Positions 16,664 to 26,057 are shown, counted from the stretch's first letter. The stretch: DNA of 64,000 bases from Anaerococcus porci (GCF_009696575.1 NZ_VULQ01000008.1:1-64000); one strand, 5' to 3'. The notes: generated by a model not told the origin, from the letters alone. Numbers and translations: made by a program.

Positions 16664-17590
16664 TTATTTAAGAAGTCTTTCTAGTTTTTGTTTATTAACA
16701 AAAAGTTTTAAACTTCTTAACCCTTGTTTCATTGAAATATTTTCTATATATTTTTTGTATTTATTATAATATTTTTTAACTAAATTAATATCATATCCTC
16801 TATCGAGGCACTCAAGCAATCTATATACAATTAAGCCTATAAGCTTATAATTTACCAAGACCTCTCTATGTTTTTTACTTAAGTTTATATCTTTATCATT
16901 TATTATTCTATTAACGAAATTAAAGTCCTTGTCAATTTTTTCTATTTCAAAATTAGATAAGGCTTTTTCATCAATCTTATTTATGTAAGTAGTAAGAAAA
17001 TATTGAACAAGATTTATATTTTTTGTCTTTGACATAGCTTTTATAAAAAAAGAAATGTCTTCTCCCCATGAAAGATCTTCATAAAAGTAAATATTGTTTT
17101 TTCTAATAAACTCTTTTTTAAATACAAAAGTAGAAGTATGAAAATTATTTTTTCCTAGTATGTAGTTATAAAGGATATCCTTACTAATAAATTTAGTCTT
17201 ACTTTCTCTTTTTTCATAATCATCTTCAATATAATATCCGCATATAGCTATATCACCATCATTTTCTCTTATAATGCAAAGCATTTTTTCTACAAAATCC
17301 ACCTCGTATAAATCATCAGAATCTAAAAATGAAATATACTTTGTTGTAGATTTCTTAATCCCAAGGTTTCTAGCTGATGATACTCCACCATTTTCCTTAT
17401 ATATATATCTTATATTATCATAGTCTTTCATTAAAGATTCTATAACTTTTTTGGAATTATCAGTTGAACCATCATCAATTACCAGAATCTCAAAATCTTT
17501 ACAGGTTTGATTTTCAATAGATAGAATTGTATCTTTAACCTTATCTTCCCTATTATATAGTGGTATTATTACAGTAAGTTTATCTTCCAT
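16664..17590 (-). CDS. Family 2 glycosyltransferase
   Basis: A 308-residue GT-A-fold glycosyltransferase. The N-terminal TVIIPLYNREDKVKDTILSI and EILVIDDGSTDNS bind the nucleotide sugar, SSARNLGIKKS follows, and SFLDSDDLYEVDF holds the metal-binding DxD. A charged, helical C-terminal third has no membrane segment, so it is cytoplasmic or peripheral. It would add a sugar to the lipid-linked glycan handled by the neighbouring flippase. It lies 43 bp after apt with a short hairpin between. Donor and acceptor cannot be told. Confidence 0.88.
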   Translation of the reverse strand: MEDKLTVIIPLYNREDKVKDTILSIENQTCKDFEILVIDDGSTDNSKKVIESLMKDYDNIRYIYKENGGVSSARNLGIKKSTTKYISFLDSDDLYEVDFVEKMLCIIRENDGDIAICGYYIEDDYEKRESKTKFISKDILYNYILGKNNFHTSTFVFKKEFIRKNNIYFYEDLSWGEDISFFIKAMSKTKNINLVQYFLTTYINKIDEKALSNFEIEKIDKDFNFVNRIINDKDINLSKKHREVLVNYKLIGLIVYRLLECLDRGYDINLVKKYYNKYKKYIENISMKQGLRSLKLFVNKQKLERLLK

Positions 17591-17599
17591 AATTCCTCC

Positions 17600-17629
17600 A
17601 AAAAATTAAAACTTTCAAATTGATGAAAG
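17600..17629 (-). terminator. Weak terminator between apt and the glycosyltransferase gene
   Basis: On the minus strand CTTTCA-TCAATT-TGAAAG is followed by TTTTAATTTTTT. The stem is only 6 bp, so termination may be partial. The T-run ends about 10 bases before the glycosyltransferase start. Confidence 0.45.
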
Positions 17630-17633
17630 CTTA

Positions 17634-18152
17634 TTAATAATCATATTCTATAAGCGATATTACCTTATAATCTTTTAAAATTTCTCTACCTCCAAGTTCT
17701 GTTAGTTCTATTAAAAACTCAAAAGCTACTATCTCTCCTCCTAGGGATTCTATAAGTTTAGCTGAAGCCATTGCTGATCCACCTGTTGCTATAAGATCAT
17801 CAATAATAACAACCTTATCTTTCTTATTGATAGCATCCTTGTGAATTTCTATTTCACTTTTTCCATATTCTAAATCATATGAAATAGATTCTATATCTCC
17901 TGGGAGTTTACCTGGTTTTCTTATTGGTACAAATCCAACACCTAGTCTATCAGCTAGTGGTGCTCCAAAAACAAATCCTCTAGATTCAATTCCTACTATA
18001 TAGTCAAATTCTAAATCCTTTAAGGCATCTTCCATAAGGTCAAGCGTTTCTTTATAAGCCTTTTTATTCTTAAGTAGTGTTGTTATATCCTTAAATGATA
18101 TTCCTTCTTTTGGGTAGTCTTCAATTACTCTAATAGTTGCTTTAATATCCAT
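17634..18152 (-). CDS. apt: Adenine phosphoribosyltransferase
   Basis: A 172-residue purine-salvage enzyme converting adenine and PRPP to AMP. It shows the family N-terminus ([20 protein letters not shown]), the adenine-binding [14 protein letters not shown] and the PRPP motif [14 protein letters not shown]. The length is standard. It lies 11 bp after the LCP gene and ahead of the glycosyltransferase, so it appears inserted in an envelope gene run; in many Firmicutes apt sits by recJ/relA instead. ATG start. Confidence 0.95.
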   Translation of the reverse strand: MDIKATIRVIEDYPKEGISFKDITTLLKNKKAYKETLDLMEDALKDLEFDYIVGIESRGFVFGAPLADRLGVGFVPIRKPGKLPGDIESISYDLEYGKSEIEIHKDAINKKDKVVIIDDLIATGGSAMASAKLIESLGGEIVAFEFLIELTELGGREILKDYKVISLIEYDY

Positions 18153-18163
18153 TTTTTCTCCTT

Positions 18164-19072
18164 TTACTCTTCTAATAGGTAATTATACAATACTTGGTTT
18201 CGAATATCTATAGTAGCTTCTGAATCTGGAATATAATAAGAAATTCCGTCTATAGTATCTGGATAGCCAGGTATTGTATATGTAGTGATTTGGGCTTGAG
18301 ATATATTTTTAAAAGCCCATCCAAATGATAAGAGATTTTTATAATTTATATTTGTATCCATATTTGAGCTAAGTTTCGAAAATACCATTGGTATTCTTAA
18401 AAGCTTGCTAGGTTTTGATAGTTCGCTTATAAATTGAACTAGAAAATCTTGTTGGGTTGCAATCCTTCCTAGATCTGCATTTGAATATCCCTTCCTAAAT
18501 CTTACATAGTTAAGGGCTTCTTGTCCATTAAATCTATGCAAACCAGGTTCTATATCTTGAGCATTTGCTATAGGTTCTTTTACATCTATATCAATGCCAC
18601 CTAAAGCATCTACTCCATCTACAACAGCTTGAAAATTTACTTCACAATAATAATCGAGATCTATTCCAAGAAAATCTCTTATGGTTTTTATTGTCATATC
18701 CATACCACCATAAGAATGTGCTGCATTTATTTTGTCTAATTCTCCTTCAATATATACCCTTGTATCTCTTGGTATAGAAATTATATCAATAGTTTTTGTA
18801 GACTTATTCATCAATACAAGCATTAGGGTATCAGTTCTAGTATTAGTCTTCTCGCCTGTAGAGTCTACTCCTGCAAATAAGAAGAAGAGTTCATCCTTAT
18901 GTCTTTGTTCAATTGTATTACCATCAGATAAATCATCGCCTATAAAATTATTTTCATTTTTTACAATACTTGATGATATAAGACCCTTTATTACAAAAAT
19001 AGCTAAAAATAGAGTAATAGCCATTAATATAATAAGGATTAATTTTATAATAGTTTTTTTAATGTTTTTCAT
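18164..19072 (-). CDS. LytR-CpsA-Psr family glycopolymer ligase
   Basis: A 302-residue membrane-anchored LCP protein: cytoplasmic start, one membrane segment (about 10-30), then the extracellular domain with [28 protein letters not shown] (pyrophosphate-binding Arg/Asp residues), [23 protein letters not shown] and the [18 protein letters not shown] motif. LCP enzymes transfer teichoic acids or other glycopolymers from undecaprenyl phosphate to peptidoglycan. Clustering with a glycosyltransferase and a flippase fits attachment of a wall polysaccharide. AAGGGG precedes the ATG. Confidence 0.9.
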   Translation of the reverse strand: MKNIKKTIIKLILIILMAITLFLAIFVIKGLISSSIVKNENNFIGDDLSDGNTIEQRHKDELFFLFAGVDSTGEKTNTRTDTLMLVLMNKSTKTIDIISIPRDTRVYIEGELDKINAAHSYGGMDMTIKTIRDFLGIDLDYYCEVNFQAVVDGVDALGGIDIDVKEPIANAQDIEPGLHRFNGQEALNYVRFRKGYSNADLGRIATQQDFLVQFISELSKPSKLLRIPMVFSKLSSNMDTNINYKNLLSFGWAFKNISQAQITTYTIPGYPDTIDGISYYIPDSEATIDIRNQVLYNYLLEE

Positions 19073-19081
19073 AAAATCCCC

Positions 19082-19555
19082 TTAAAAGAAAAAACTTGAA
19101 AAAATATATATAATTAAGCCAGCTATAGTATTTCCACAAGCTATTACAAGAAAAGATTTAATTCTTCTTAGTCCAAGAAGTGATGCAATTAGAGAGCCCA
19201 TCCAAACTCCTGTACCTGGAAGTGGTATGGCTACAAATAAGAACAAACCTAGATACTCATATTTTTCTATATTATCCTTTCTCTTAAAGGCTTTTCCTTC
19301 AGCCCAATCTGCAATTTTTTTTAACTCTTTTCTTTCTTTCATCCAATCAAAGACTGGCTTAATCCACAATAGTATAAAAATTGCAGGTATAGTTGAACCC
19401 ATTAATGATAATCCATATGCTTCAAATGGAGTAAAATCCATGGCAAGACCTATAGGAATAGAGCCTTTAAGTTCAATTAAAGGAAGCATAGATATAATTA
19501 ATAGAGCTATTTCATTAGAAAATGATGTTCTAATTAAATCTATTATACTCTGCAT
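19082..19555 (-). CDS. Small multidrug-export family membrane protein (COG2426)
   Basis: A 157-residue membrane protein with about four hydrophobic segments. PLIELKGSIPIGLAMDF, a conserved LFVAIPLPGTGVWMGSL and a final glycine-rich helix match the COG2426 'small multi-drug export' family, distantly related to the DedA/VTT fold. No transport activity is firmly established for this family. It is the first gene of the unit leading into the LCP gene (9 bp gap) and has its own extended -10 promoter. ATG start. Confidence 0.8.
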   Translation of the reverse strand: MQSIIDLIRTSFSNEIALLIISMLPLIELKGSIPIGLAMDFTPFEAYGLSLMGSTIPAIFILLWIKPVFDWMKERKELKKIADWAEGKAFKRKDNIEKYEYLGLFLFVAIPLPGTGVWMGSLIASLLGLRRIKSFLVIACGNTIAGLIIYIFSSFFF

Positions 19556-19597
19556 ATATTCTCCTTTTTTATTTTAATATCATATTTTAACAATCTT

Positions 19598-19606
19598 ATT
19601 ATATCA
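19598..19606 (-). promoter_or_regulatory. Extended -10 promoter of the envelope gene run
   Basis: TGATATAAT on the minus strand (TATAAT at 19598-19603 with TG one base upstream) lies 43 bp before the export-protein ATG and downstream of the LtaS terminator. No good -35 is seen. Confidence 0.5.
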
Positions 19607-19631
19607 TAATTTATAAGAATATAGCATTTAT

Positions 19632-19667
19632 CAAGAAAAAACCCCGAAATCTAGAAATGATTTCGGG
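19632..19667 (-). terminator. Terminator of the LtaS-like gene
   Basis: On the minus strand CCCGAAATC (67-59) pairs with GATTTCGGG (51-43) around a 7-base loop, then GTTTTTTCTT follows. It lies 7 bases after the stop codon. Confidence 0.85.
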
Positions 19668-19673
19668 TTATTT

Positions 19674-22232
19674 TTATTTTGAAGCTTCATTAAAGTATTT
19701 AGATGATTTAGTATCTTGTTTCATCTCATAGTAAATTAATGAATTGAGCTTATTATTTCTTTCTTCAAATTCACTATCATCATTAACCTCTTGACCATTT
19801 TTATCATATATTTGCTTTGTACTAATTATTGGATAATCATCTTTCATATCAAGCATATATTTTTGGTAGGCTGAAAGCTTGATACCACCTGCTTTTTCTA
19901 ATAGATATGGTGTAAGGTAGTTAAGTGATATATTTACATCCTTTTCTTCTTCTATATCATAATTTGCCCATATAGTTAAAGGTGTATCGAAAACATCTGC
20001 ATTTGTATAATCTCCACCATCTTTAATCAAATTCATGAAAGCGTCATAGTTTTGTGGTTGGTGATCTCCAAATATGGCTATGATTGTAGGCTCATCATAA
20101 TTTTTAAAATATTCTACTAACCTTTCTAAATCCTTATCTGACTCTTTAACTAAATTCACATATTGGTTAACACCTTGATCATCTATACCTGTTGGATTTT
20201 CAACTTTTACATCTCCTTCATAGTTTGATACATAGCCACCATGGTTTTGCATGGACACCAAATAATAAAAAAGTGGCTTTTCTGACTTATTTTCATACTT
20301 ATCAATTATCATATCATAGGCAACAGAATCTTTCATAAAACCACTTAATGGCATAAAACTATCAGATTCATTATTATAATCGTCTATAAAATCTATATTT
20401 TTAAAGCCTAGGTTTGGCCAAACTTCTTGTCTAGAATAGTTTGTCGGCTTATTTGGGTGAGTTATAAAGGTTTCATATCCTTGGTCTTCAAGAACTCTTG
20501 CAACGGATGTATGACCATCTTTCACATATTGTTGGAACGGATAAGCACCTAAAGGGAAAAAAGTTAAAGGAATAGAAGTCAAAGCTTCATATTCTGAGTT
20601 AACCGTACCCCCGCCTAAAACCGATACATAAACATTTCCTTGTATAGCATTTTCATCTAAAGACCTCTGAAATCCTATAGGGTTTTCACTAATTTCTAAA
20701 TTCCCTTTCCCATAGTAGTCAGCAAGAGCTTCCGATTGAATTATTATTATATTAGGTTTTTTATTATCTTTTTCTCCTATATCCTTGTTGTAATATTCTT
20801 CTAAGGTATTTTTAACTTCTTTTTCATCATATCCTTTAGGAGCAGTTATTATTTGATTAGCAAAAATCCTATAGAAACTATAAGGTGAACCTTCAACATA
20901 ATAAGTTATGGATGGTCTCCATAAATTTACTCCTACTCCATTTTGTTTTATAAAATAATTTATGCTTGTAACAAGTATTATGGCAAATACTGTAGAATAT
21001 GCGATAAATTGCTTTAAGTATGAAAGCTTACTTATATTAATCTTAGCTTCTTTTATTGAAATTATAATCAAAAGCCACATTGAAGCTAAAAGATACGCCA
21101 TTAAAGACATAGGATTTAGAGCAATTGTAGTTTCTTTAGCAACATCGGCTGCAACCCCTAGCGAGCTTAAAAAAGCAGGTATGAGTGGTGAGTCTCTTAA
21201 TATAAATAAGGCATCATTGGCTATACCAAATGCAATAGAAATTAAGAGTACAAGTACCATGGATAGTCTTTTCTTTCTAGATACTATATAAAGTAGTACT
21301 TGAATTAAGAAAAGTATAAGAGCATTTATAAGTATATAAACAATCTCCATAGACATAAATTCTGGATTATAGGCTGACTCTAATATATAAAAAGATACAA
21401 ATGGATTTATAACAAAAAGTATCCAATTAACTATGGAATATTTTTTATCATCCTTCCTATTCTTATATACACTTCTTATCCCAAGACTTAATAAAAATAC
21501 CATGAGTATAAGAGCAATCATGTCATTGAATGTATAAGGTGTACTAAAGACTGTAAATGTGCCAGTATTTGATATATGATCTTTTATCTTATACATTCCA
21601 AATATAGATATAGCTAAAATCACAAAATCTATAATATAATCTTTTAATCCATAAGCTAATTTTTTAATTGGATTTTTGGATGCTATTAACTTATTTATTA
21701 AACTATATAAGAATATATAGAAAAATCCTATAGCAAGTATTGCAATTAAAGTTTGTATCAATACAGATACAAGACCTGTATAAGAGATATCTACATATGA
21801 TTGATTATCTGATGAGTTTGCATACATGGTCATTGTATGGTCTGTGAGATAAGTCATAACAGCTTGGGAATAAGCTGGATTTGTAGCAAAGTTTACTGTT
21901 AAGTCATCAAATAAAAGCTTTAATGGTGGTTTAAATTTAATATGGTTTCCTTCACTATATCCATTTGTTTTTATTGGATAACCTGTTTCAGTATTTGACT
22001 TTTCCCACCCCTTAATATCCATATTATCAAGGTTAAGTAATTTATCTCCTATATAAATCGAATAGATTTTAAAATTATCCGAATCTTTTGTAATATTTGA
22101 AGTTTGTTCAATTATGATTTCTTCATTTGTAAACGCTTTAAAGGAAAAATCTTTAATAAAAGATTGCAAAAATAGAATTACAATTAATGAAATTATAAAT
22201 GAAAAAATTTTTATCTTTCTTTCTCTACTAAT
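19674..22232 (-). CDS. LTA synthase-like sulfatase-domain membrane enzyme
   Basis: About 852 residues if translation starts at ATT (22230-22232). It has an N-terminal membrane helix (IFSFIISLIVILF), an external domain, about ten further membrane segments, and an extracellular alkaline-phosphatase/sulfatase domain: NIIIIQSEAL, the nucleophile Thr in GGGTVNSEYEALTS, HNQ-like SMQNHGGY and the metal-binding GDHQP. This matches lipoteichoic-acid-synthase-like phosphoglycerol transferases. Start choice: the only ATG/GTG/TTG in frame after the upstream stop is a TTG at 22169, which has no Shine-Dalgarno and would remove the first helix. AAGAGGGG lies 6 bases before the ATT at 22232. Substrate is inferred from family only. 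Confidence 0.8.
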   Translation of the reverse strand: MSRERKIKIFSFIISLIVILFLQSFIKDFSFKAFTNEEIIIEQTSNITKDSDNFKIYSIYIGDKLLNLDNMDIKGWEKSNTETGYPIKTNGYSEGNHIKFKPPLKLLFDDLTVNFATNPAYSQAVMTYLTDHTMTMYANSSDNQSYVDISYTGLVSVLIQTLIAILAIGFFYIFLYSLINKLIASKNPIKKLAYGLKDYIIDFVILAISIFGMYKIKDHISNTGTFTVFSTPYTFNDMIALILMVFLLSLGIRSVYKNRKDDKKYSIVNWILFVINPFVSFYILESAYNPEFMSMEIVYILINALILFLIQVLLYIVSRKKRLSMVLVLLISIAFGIANDALFILRDSPLIPAFLSSLGVAADVAKETTIALNPMSLMAYLLASMWLLIIISIKEAKINISKLSYLKQFIAYSTVFAIILVTSINYFIKQNGVGVNLWRPSITYYVEGSPYSFYRIFANQIITAPKGYDEKEVKNTLEEYYNKDIGEKDNKKPNIIIIQSEALADYYGKGNLEISENPIGFQRSLDENAIQGNVYVSVLGGGTVNSEYEALTSIPLTFFPLGAYPFQQYVKDGHTSVARVLEDQGYETFITHPNKPTNYSRQEVWPNLGFKNIDFIDDYNNESDSFMPLSGFMKDSVAYDMIIDKYENKSEKPLFYYLVSMQNHGGYVSNYEGDVKVENPTGIDDQGVNQYVNLVKESDKDLERLVEYFKNYDEPTIIAIFGDHQPQNYDAFMNLIKDGGDYTNADVFDTPLTIWANYDIEEEKDVNISLNYLTPYLLEKAGGIKLSAYQKYMLDMKDDYPIISTKQIYDKNGQEVNDDSEFEERNNKLNSLIYYEMKQDTKSSKYFNEASK

Positions 22233-22394
22233 ATTAATCCCCTCTTTTCTTGTCTGTTAAATAAATATATGTTAATTATAAATTTTGTGTAAACTTCGTG
22301 ATATAATTATATATTATATGACAAATTATGTAAATATAATGTTTTTATAATAAGAAATCCTATCTATATGGATTTAGTGACATAAAGGAGTTAT

Positions 22395-23726
22395 ATGTTA
22401 ATAGATAAATTAGACCAATATATAGAAGATAATTATTATTCATTTGCTATGCCAGGACATAAGAGAAATAAGAATATATTAAATAAAGCATTACCTTATG
22501 ATAGGGATATAACAGAAATTAGAGGATTTGATAACCTAAATGACCCCAAAACTATATTTAAGGATATGGAAGATAAGCTTAAAGAAATATATAAGTCCTT
22601 TGACTTTATCATTTCTACAAATGGATCTACTTGTGGAATACTTTCATCCATTAGGACACTAACAAGAAAAAATAAAAATATACTTGTCCAAAGAAATTCC
22701 CACAAGTCAGTCTATAATGCCATAGAAATTTTTAATTTAGATGCAGATTTTATAGATTTACTTATAGATTGTGATATAGCTTATGATATAGATTATGATG
22801 ATTTAGAAAACAAGTTGAAAAATAAGGATTATAGTGCCATAGTTTTGACATCACCCTCTTATGAAGGATTTATGCTTAATTTAAAAAGAATAAGAAAAAT
22901 CTCAAAAAATACCAAGATTATATTAGATATGGCACATGGATCTCACCTAATTCTTGATAAATTATATGATGAATTAGATTTTGATATTGCAATTACTTCT
23001 TTTCATAAGAATCTATCTGCTCTAACTCCTGCTGGTGGAGTTATAATAAATAATAAATCTATAGACAAAAAAGAAGTAAGACGAAATATGGCTATTTTTC
23101 AAACATCTTCTCCATCATATATAATTTGTCAATCCATAGATGATATGATAGATAATTTTCAAAAGTTTTATATGCTGTATAATAGCTTAAATGAGAATTT
23201 AGATGACTTATATAATATTAAACTTTCAAATCTTAAATTCATTAATAATAAAAATAAAGATAAGTCAAAGATTCTAATATCTTGTAAAAATACTAATATA
23301 AATGGAAATGATTTTTCGAATTTTTTATATAAGAAAAAAATAGAAGTAGAAATGGTATCTTATTCCTATATTTTATTATTAAGCTCTATTTTTAATCAAA
23401 AGAAAGACTTTAACAAGCTTAAACAAACAATAATAAATATGGATAAGAATCTTTCTTATAAGAAAGATAGTTTTGATTTTTCTTATAAGATACCTAAAAG
23501 GGCCCTATCTATAAATGATGCCTTAAGAAGAAAGAAAAAGATTGTTGATTTTAATAATGCTGATAAGAAGATTTCTGGATCTTTTATCTATGCCTATCCC
23601 CCAGGGATACCTCTAATAGTTCCTGGAGAAATTTTTGATATAGATATAATTTCAAATATTAAAAATCTACTAGAACAATCTGTACAGCTTAATATAGAAA
23701 AGGGTGGTTTTATTATACTAGATTGA
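22395..23726 (+). CDS. PLP-dependent Orn/Lys/Arg decarboxylase-family protein
   Basis: A 443-residue fold-type I PLP enzyme. It begins FAMPGHKRN, typical of the short Gram-positive decarboxylases related to YaaO; STNGSTCGILSSIRTL holds the phosphate-binding region, LDMAHGSH (D178, H181) the ring contacts, and SFHKNLSALTPAGG the Schiff-base lysine K205. The C-terminal domain is short, as in non-inducible relatives. The product, an amine from lysine, arginine or ornithine, cannot be assigned. AAGGAG lies 4 bases before the ATG. The scfA -35 box overlaps its stop codon. The ~160 bp upstream contain several TATAAT-like runs but no clear promoter. Confidence 0.8.
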   Translation: MLIDKLDQYIEDNYYSFAMPGHKRNKNILNKALPYDRDITEIRGFDNLNDPKTIFKDMEDKLKEIYKSFDFIISTNGSTCGILSSIRTLTRKNKNILVQRNSHKSVYNAIEIFNLDADFIDLLIDCDIAYDIDYDDLENKLKNKDYSAIVLTSPSYEGFMLNLKRIRKISKNTKIILDMAHGSHLILDKLYDELDFDIAITSFHKNLSALTPAGGVIINNKSIDKKEVRRNMAIFQTSSPSYIICQSIDDMIDNFQKFYMLYNSLNENLDDLYNIKLSNLKFINNKNKDKSKILISCKNTNINGNDFSNFLYKKKIEVEMVSYSYILLLSSIFNQKKDFNKLKQTIINMDKNLSYKKDSFDFSYKIPKRALSINDALRRKKKIVDFNNADKKISGSFIYAYPPGIPLIVPGEIFDIDIISNIKNLLEQSVQLNIEKGGFIILD

Positions 23727-23751
23727 CAAGTGTAGACTATTTTGTTAGAAT
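23723..23751 (+). promoter_or_regulatory. scfA promoter
   Basis: TTGACA (23723-23728) and TAGAAT (23746-23751) are exactly 17 bp apart, a near-consensus sigma-A promoter whose -35 overlaps the TGA of the upstream decarboxylase gene. The transcription start is expected near 23758, about 30 bases before the scfA ATG. Confidence 0.85.
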
Positions 23752-23787
23752 ATAGATAATAATACTACATAATTTAAGGAGATAAAA

Positions 23788-23937
23788 ATGAAAAGAATTA
23801 TTACTTTAAATACAAGAAATCTTCACAAAAGCAAAAAAGATGGTGGTTGTGGAGAATGTCAAACATCTTGCCAATCAGCTTGTAAAACATCTTGTGGTGT
23901 TGCAAATCAAGAATGTGTAAACTCAAAAAATAAATAA
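23788..23937 (+). CDS. scfA: SCIFF-family ranthipeptide precursor (six cysteines)
   Basis: A 49-residue precursor peptide. The leader begins MKRIITLNTRNL, and the core has six cysteines at 21, 24, 28, 32, 36 and 43, separated by short Ser/Thr/Ala/Gln stretches (CGECQTSCQSACKTSC), then Gly-Val-Ala-Asn before the last Cys. This is the 'six cysteines in forty-five residues' family found across clostridia, always beside a radical-SAM SPASM maturase, as here. In studied cases the maturase forms thioether links from Cys to Thr or other residues. AAGGAG lies 7 bases upstream of the ATG. It has a strong own promoter and an immediate terminator, so it should be the most abundant product of this locus. 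Its biological role is unresolved. Confidence 0.93.
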   Translation: MKRIITLNTRNLHKSKKDGGCGECQTSCQSACKTSCGVANQECVNSKNK

Positions 23938-23958
23938 GGGCATGACCCTTATTTTTTT
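23933..23958 (+). terminator. Terminator between scfA and scfB
   Basis: AATAAGGG (23933-23940) pairs with CCCTTATT (23946-23953) around a 5-base loop and runs into a T-tract. It overlaps the scfA stop codon. It should leave most transcripts as scfA only, with scfB reached by read-through. Confidence 0.8.
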
Positions 23959-24002
23959 ATGGTCTTAATCTAGACTATTTCACTATAATTTAAGGAGAAA
24001 TT

Positions 24003-25388
24003 ATGATTCATCAATATAGAGCAAAGGGCTATAATATAGTTCTAGATGTATATTCAGGTTCTGTTCATTTAGTAGATGATATAACTTATGATATTATAGA
24101 ACTTTTTGATAAGGATAAAAAATACATAAAAAAAGAAATTCAAAAACTACATAATATATCAAACGAGGAATTTGAAGAGAGCTTGTCTGAAGTAGAAAGC
24201 CTTAAAAATCAAAATCTTTTATTTTCAAAGGATGATTTTAAAGATATTACTATTGATATAGATAATAAGAAAACTTATCTTAAAGCTATGTGCCTTAATG
24301 TAAGCCATACTTGTAACCTATCTTGTGAGTATTGCTTTGCTAAAGGCGGAAGATACCATGGTCCTGAAGCAATAATGACATGGGATGTAGCAAAGAGTGC
24401 TATAGATTTTCTTTTAAAAAATTCTGGATCACATTTTAACCTTGATATTGATTTTTTCGGTGGTGAACCACTTTTAAATTGGGAATTGGTTAAAAAAACT
24501 ATTGACTATGCAAGGAGTAAGGAAGAAGAATATAATAAACACTTTAATTTTACTCTTACTACCAATGGAGTACTTTTAGATGATGAAAAAATTGATTATC
24601 TAAATGAAAATATGAAAAATGTTGTTCTTTCTCTTGATGGAAGAAAGGAGAAACATGATGAATTTAGGAAGACTATAGATGGTAGAGGCTCATTTGATAA
24701 GATTGTTCCAAAATTTCAAAAACTTGTAGAAAAACGTGGTGATAAAGAATATTACATGAGGGGCACCTTTACAGCCAATAACCTTGATTTTACAGAAGAT
24801 ATAAAAACTTATCTTAATCTAGGTTTTAAGAGAACCTCCCTTGAACCAGTTGTTGGAAACAGTGAAGAGGACTATGCACTTAAGGAAGAACATCTTCCAA
24901 AGATATATAATGAATATGAAAAACTTGCTGATATGCTAATTGAAGCTGTAGATAAGGATAATAAGTTTATCTTCTATCATTATATGATAGATTTAAACAA
25001 TGGTCCTTGTGTTTATAAAAGAATATCTGGTTGTGGGTCAGGTTCTGAATATATGGCTGTAACTCCAACAGGAGATTTATATCCTTGCCATCAATTTGTC
25101 GGAAACGAAAATTTCAAAATCGGAGATGTTTATGATGGTATAAAAAGAGAAGACTTGATTTCTAATTTTAAGAAAAATAACCTTTATAGCCAAAAAAAAT
25201 GTAGGGATTGCTGGGCACAGATGTATTGTTCTGGTGGTTGTGCTGCAAATAATTTTAATGCAGGTGGCGATATCAATAAAATTTATGATTATGGATGCAA
25301 AGTATTTAAGAAAAGAATAGAAATGGCTCTTGCTGTAAAAATTCATGAATTTTTAAGAGAAAATGAAAAAGAAGAAGATATAAGTTAA
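24003..25388 (+). CDS. scfB: SCIFF maturase, radical SAM/SPASM thioether-forming enzyme
   Basis: A 461-residue peptide maturase. Residues 1-80 form a PqqD-like peptide-recognition domain (HQYRAKGYNIVLDVYSG). The radical-SAM core has C104, C108 and C111 in THTC-like SHTCNLSCEYC, and FGGEPLLNW for SAM binding. The C-terminal SPASM region carries many cysteines for two auxiliary clusters (SGCGSG, YPCHQF, CRDCWAQMYCSGGCAAN, YDYGCK). It would install the thioether links in the ScfA peptide encoded 65 bp upstream. AAGGAG precedes the ATG. A TATAAT at 23984-23989 lies too close to serve as a promoter with a usable leader. Confidence 0.94.
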   Translation: MIHQYRAKGYNIVLDVYSGSVHLVDDITYDIIELFDKDKKYIKKEIQKLHNISNEEFEESLSEVESLKNQNLLFSKDDFKDITIDIDNKKTYLKAMCLNVSHTCNLSCEYCFAKGGRYHGPEAIMTWDVAKSAIDFLLKNSGSHFNLDIDFFGGEPLLNWELVKKTIDYARSKEEEYNKHFNFTLTTNGVLLDDEKIDYLNENMKNVVLSLDGRKEKHDEFRKTIDGRGSFDKIVPKFQKLVEKRGDKEYYMRGTFTANNLDFTEDIKTYLNLGFKRTSLEPVVGNSEEDYALKEEHLPKIYNEYEKLADMLIEAVDKDNKFIFYHYMIDLNNGPCVYKRISGCGSGSEYMAVTPTGDLYPCHQFVGNENFKIGDVYDGIKREDLISNFKKNNLYSQKKCRDCWAQMYCSGGCAANNFNAGGDINKIYDYGCKVFKKRIEMALAVKIHEFLRENEKEEDIS

Positions 25389-25430
25389 AAATAGTAGCCG
25401 TTGCAATTAAATTTGCAATAGCTACTATTT
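25388..25430. terminator. Bidirectional terminator between scfB and comFC
   Basis: AAATAGTAGC and GCTACTATTT form the outer stem, with a self-complementary TTGCAA on each side inside. T-runs follow on both strands. It separates the convergent scfB and comFC genes and overlaps the comFC stop codon. Confidence 0.85.
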
Positions 25431-26057
25431 TTTTACTCTGTGGCTTGACGCAAGAGCAATTATTTCAATACTATCTGGGTTATTTTTTTCCAAAGTTCTT
25501 ATTATCTCCTTCATAGTATTTGAACTTGTTATAATATCATCAAATACCAATATCGATTTTCCAGTTAAGTCTTCATCTATAAAAAATGAATTCTTAAGGT
25601 TCACTTCCCTATCTTCTCTAGATAAAATATGTTGGACCTTGGTATTTTTTATTTTTTTGAAAGAATCAAGATAACTAATACCTAAATCCTTTATAAAATA
25701 ATCACAAATTAATCTTATATGGTCAAATCCTCTCTTATTTAAAACTGACTTTGACGAAGGTGTTGCAAGTATATAATCAAAATTAAATAGTTTTTTTTCT
25801 TTTAAATAGGAATAAATCATAGACCCAAATACCTTATAAAGTGAGGTATTTCTATTAAACTTATAATCAGCTATAAGATTTGCCATAAAATCATTGTAAA
25901 AATATAAGACTCTTGTATTATAATCTAGTATCTTAAATTCATTATCTACAAAATCTAACTTATCCAGACATTCTTCACATAAGAAATGTATTTCATGTGT
26001 TTCCCTTTTACATGATAAACATAAATTTTCATCTAAAAATAAAAAATCTAAAATCAT
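25425..26057 (-). CDS. comFC: ComF-family phosphoribosyltransferase-like protein
   Basis: A 210-residue ComFC/GntX-type protein. The N-terminus has a four-cysteine zinc finger (NLCLSCKRE and FLCEECLDK), and the C-terminal phosphoribosyltransferase fold ends in ILVFDDIITSSNTMKEI, the PRPP motif. ComFC aids DNA uptake in transformable bacteria by an unknown reaction. Its ATG overlaps the end of recD2 by 4 bp, and comEC occurs elsewhere in this window, so part of a competence machinery is present. It is the last gene of the long minus-strand run. Confidence 0.88.
   Translation of the reverse strand: MILDFLFLDENLCLSCKRETHEIHFLCEECLDKLDFVDNEFKILDYNTRVLYFYNDFMANLIADYKFNRNTSLYKVFGSMIYSYLKEKKLFNFDYILATPSSKSVLNKRGFDHIRLICDYFIKDLGISYLDSFKKIKNTKVQHILSREDREVNLKNSFFIDEDLTGKSILVFDDIITSSNTMKEIIRTLEKNNPDSIEIIALASSHRVKK

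Noticed and set aside
23984-23989. TATAAT just before scfB as a promoter
   Set aside because: No -35 at the right distance, and the predicted start would fall within or after the Shine-Dalgarno.
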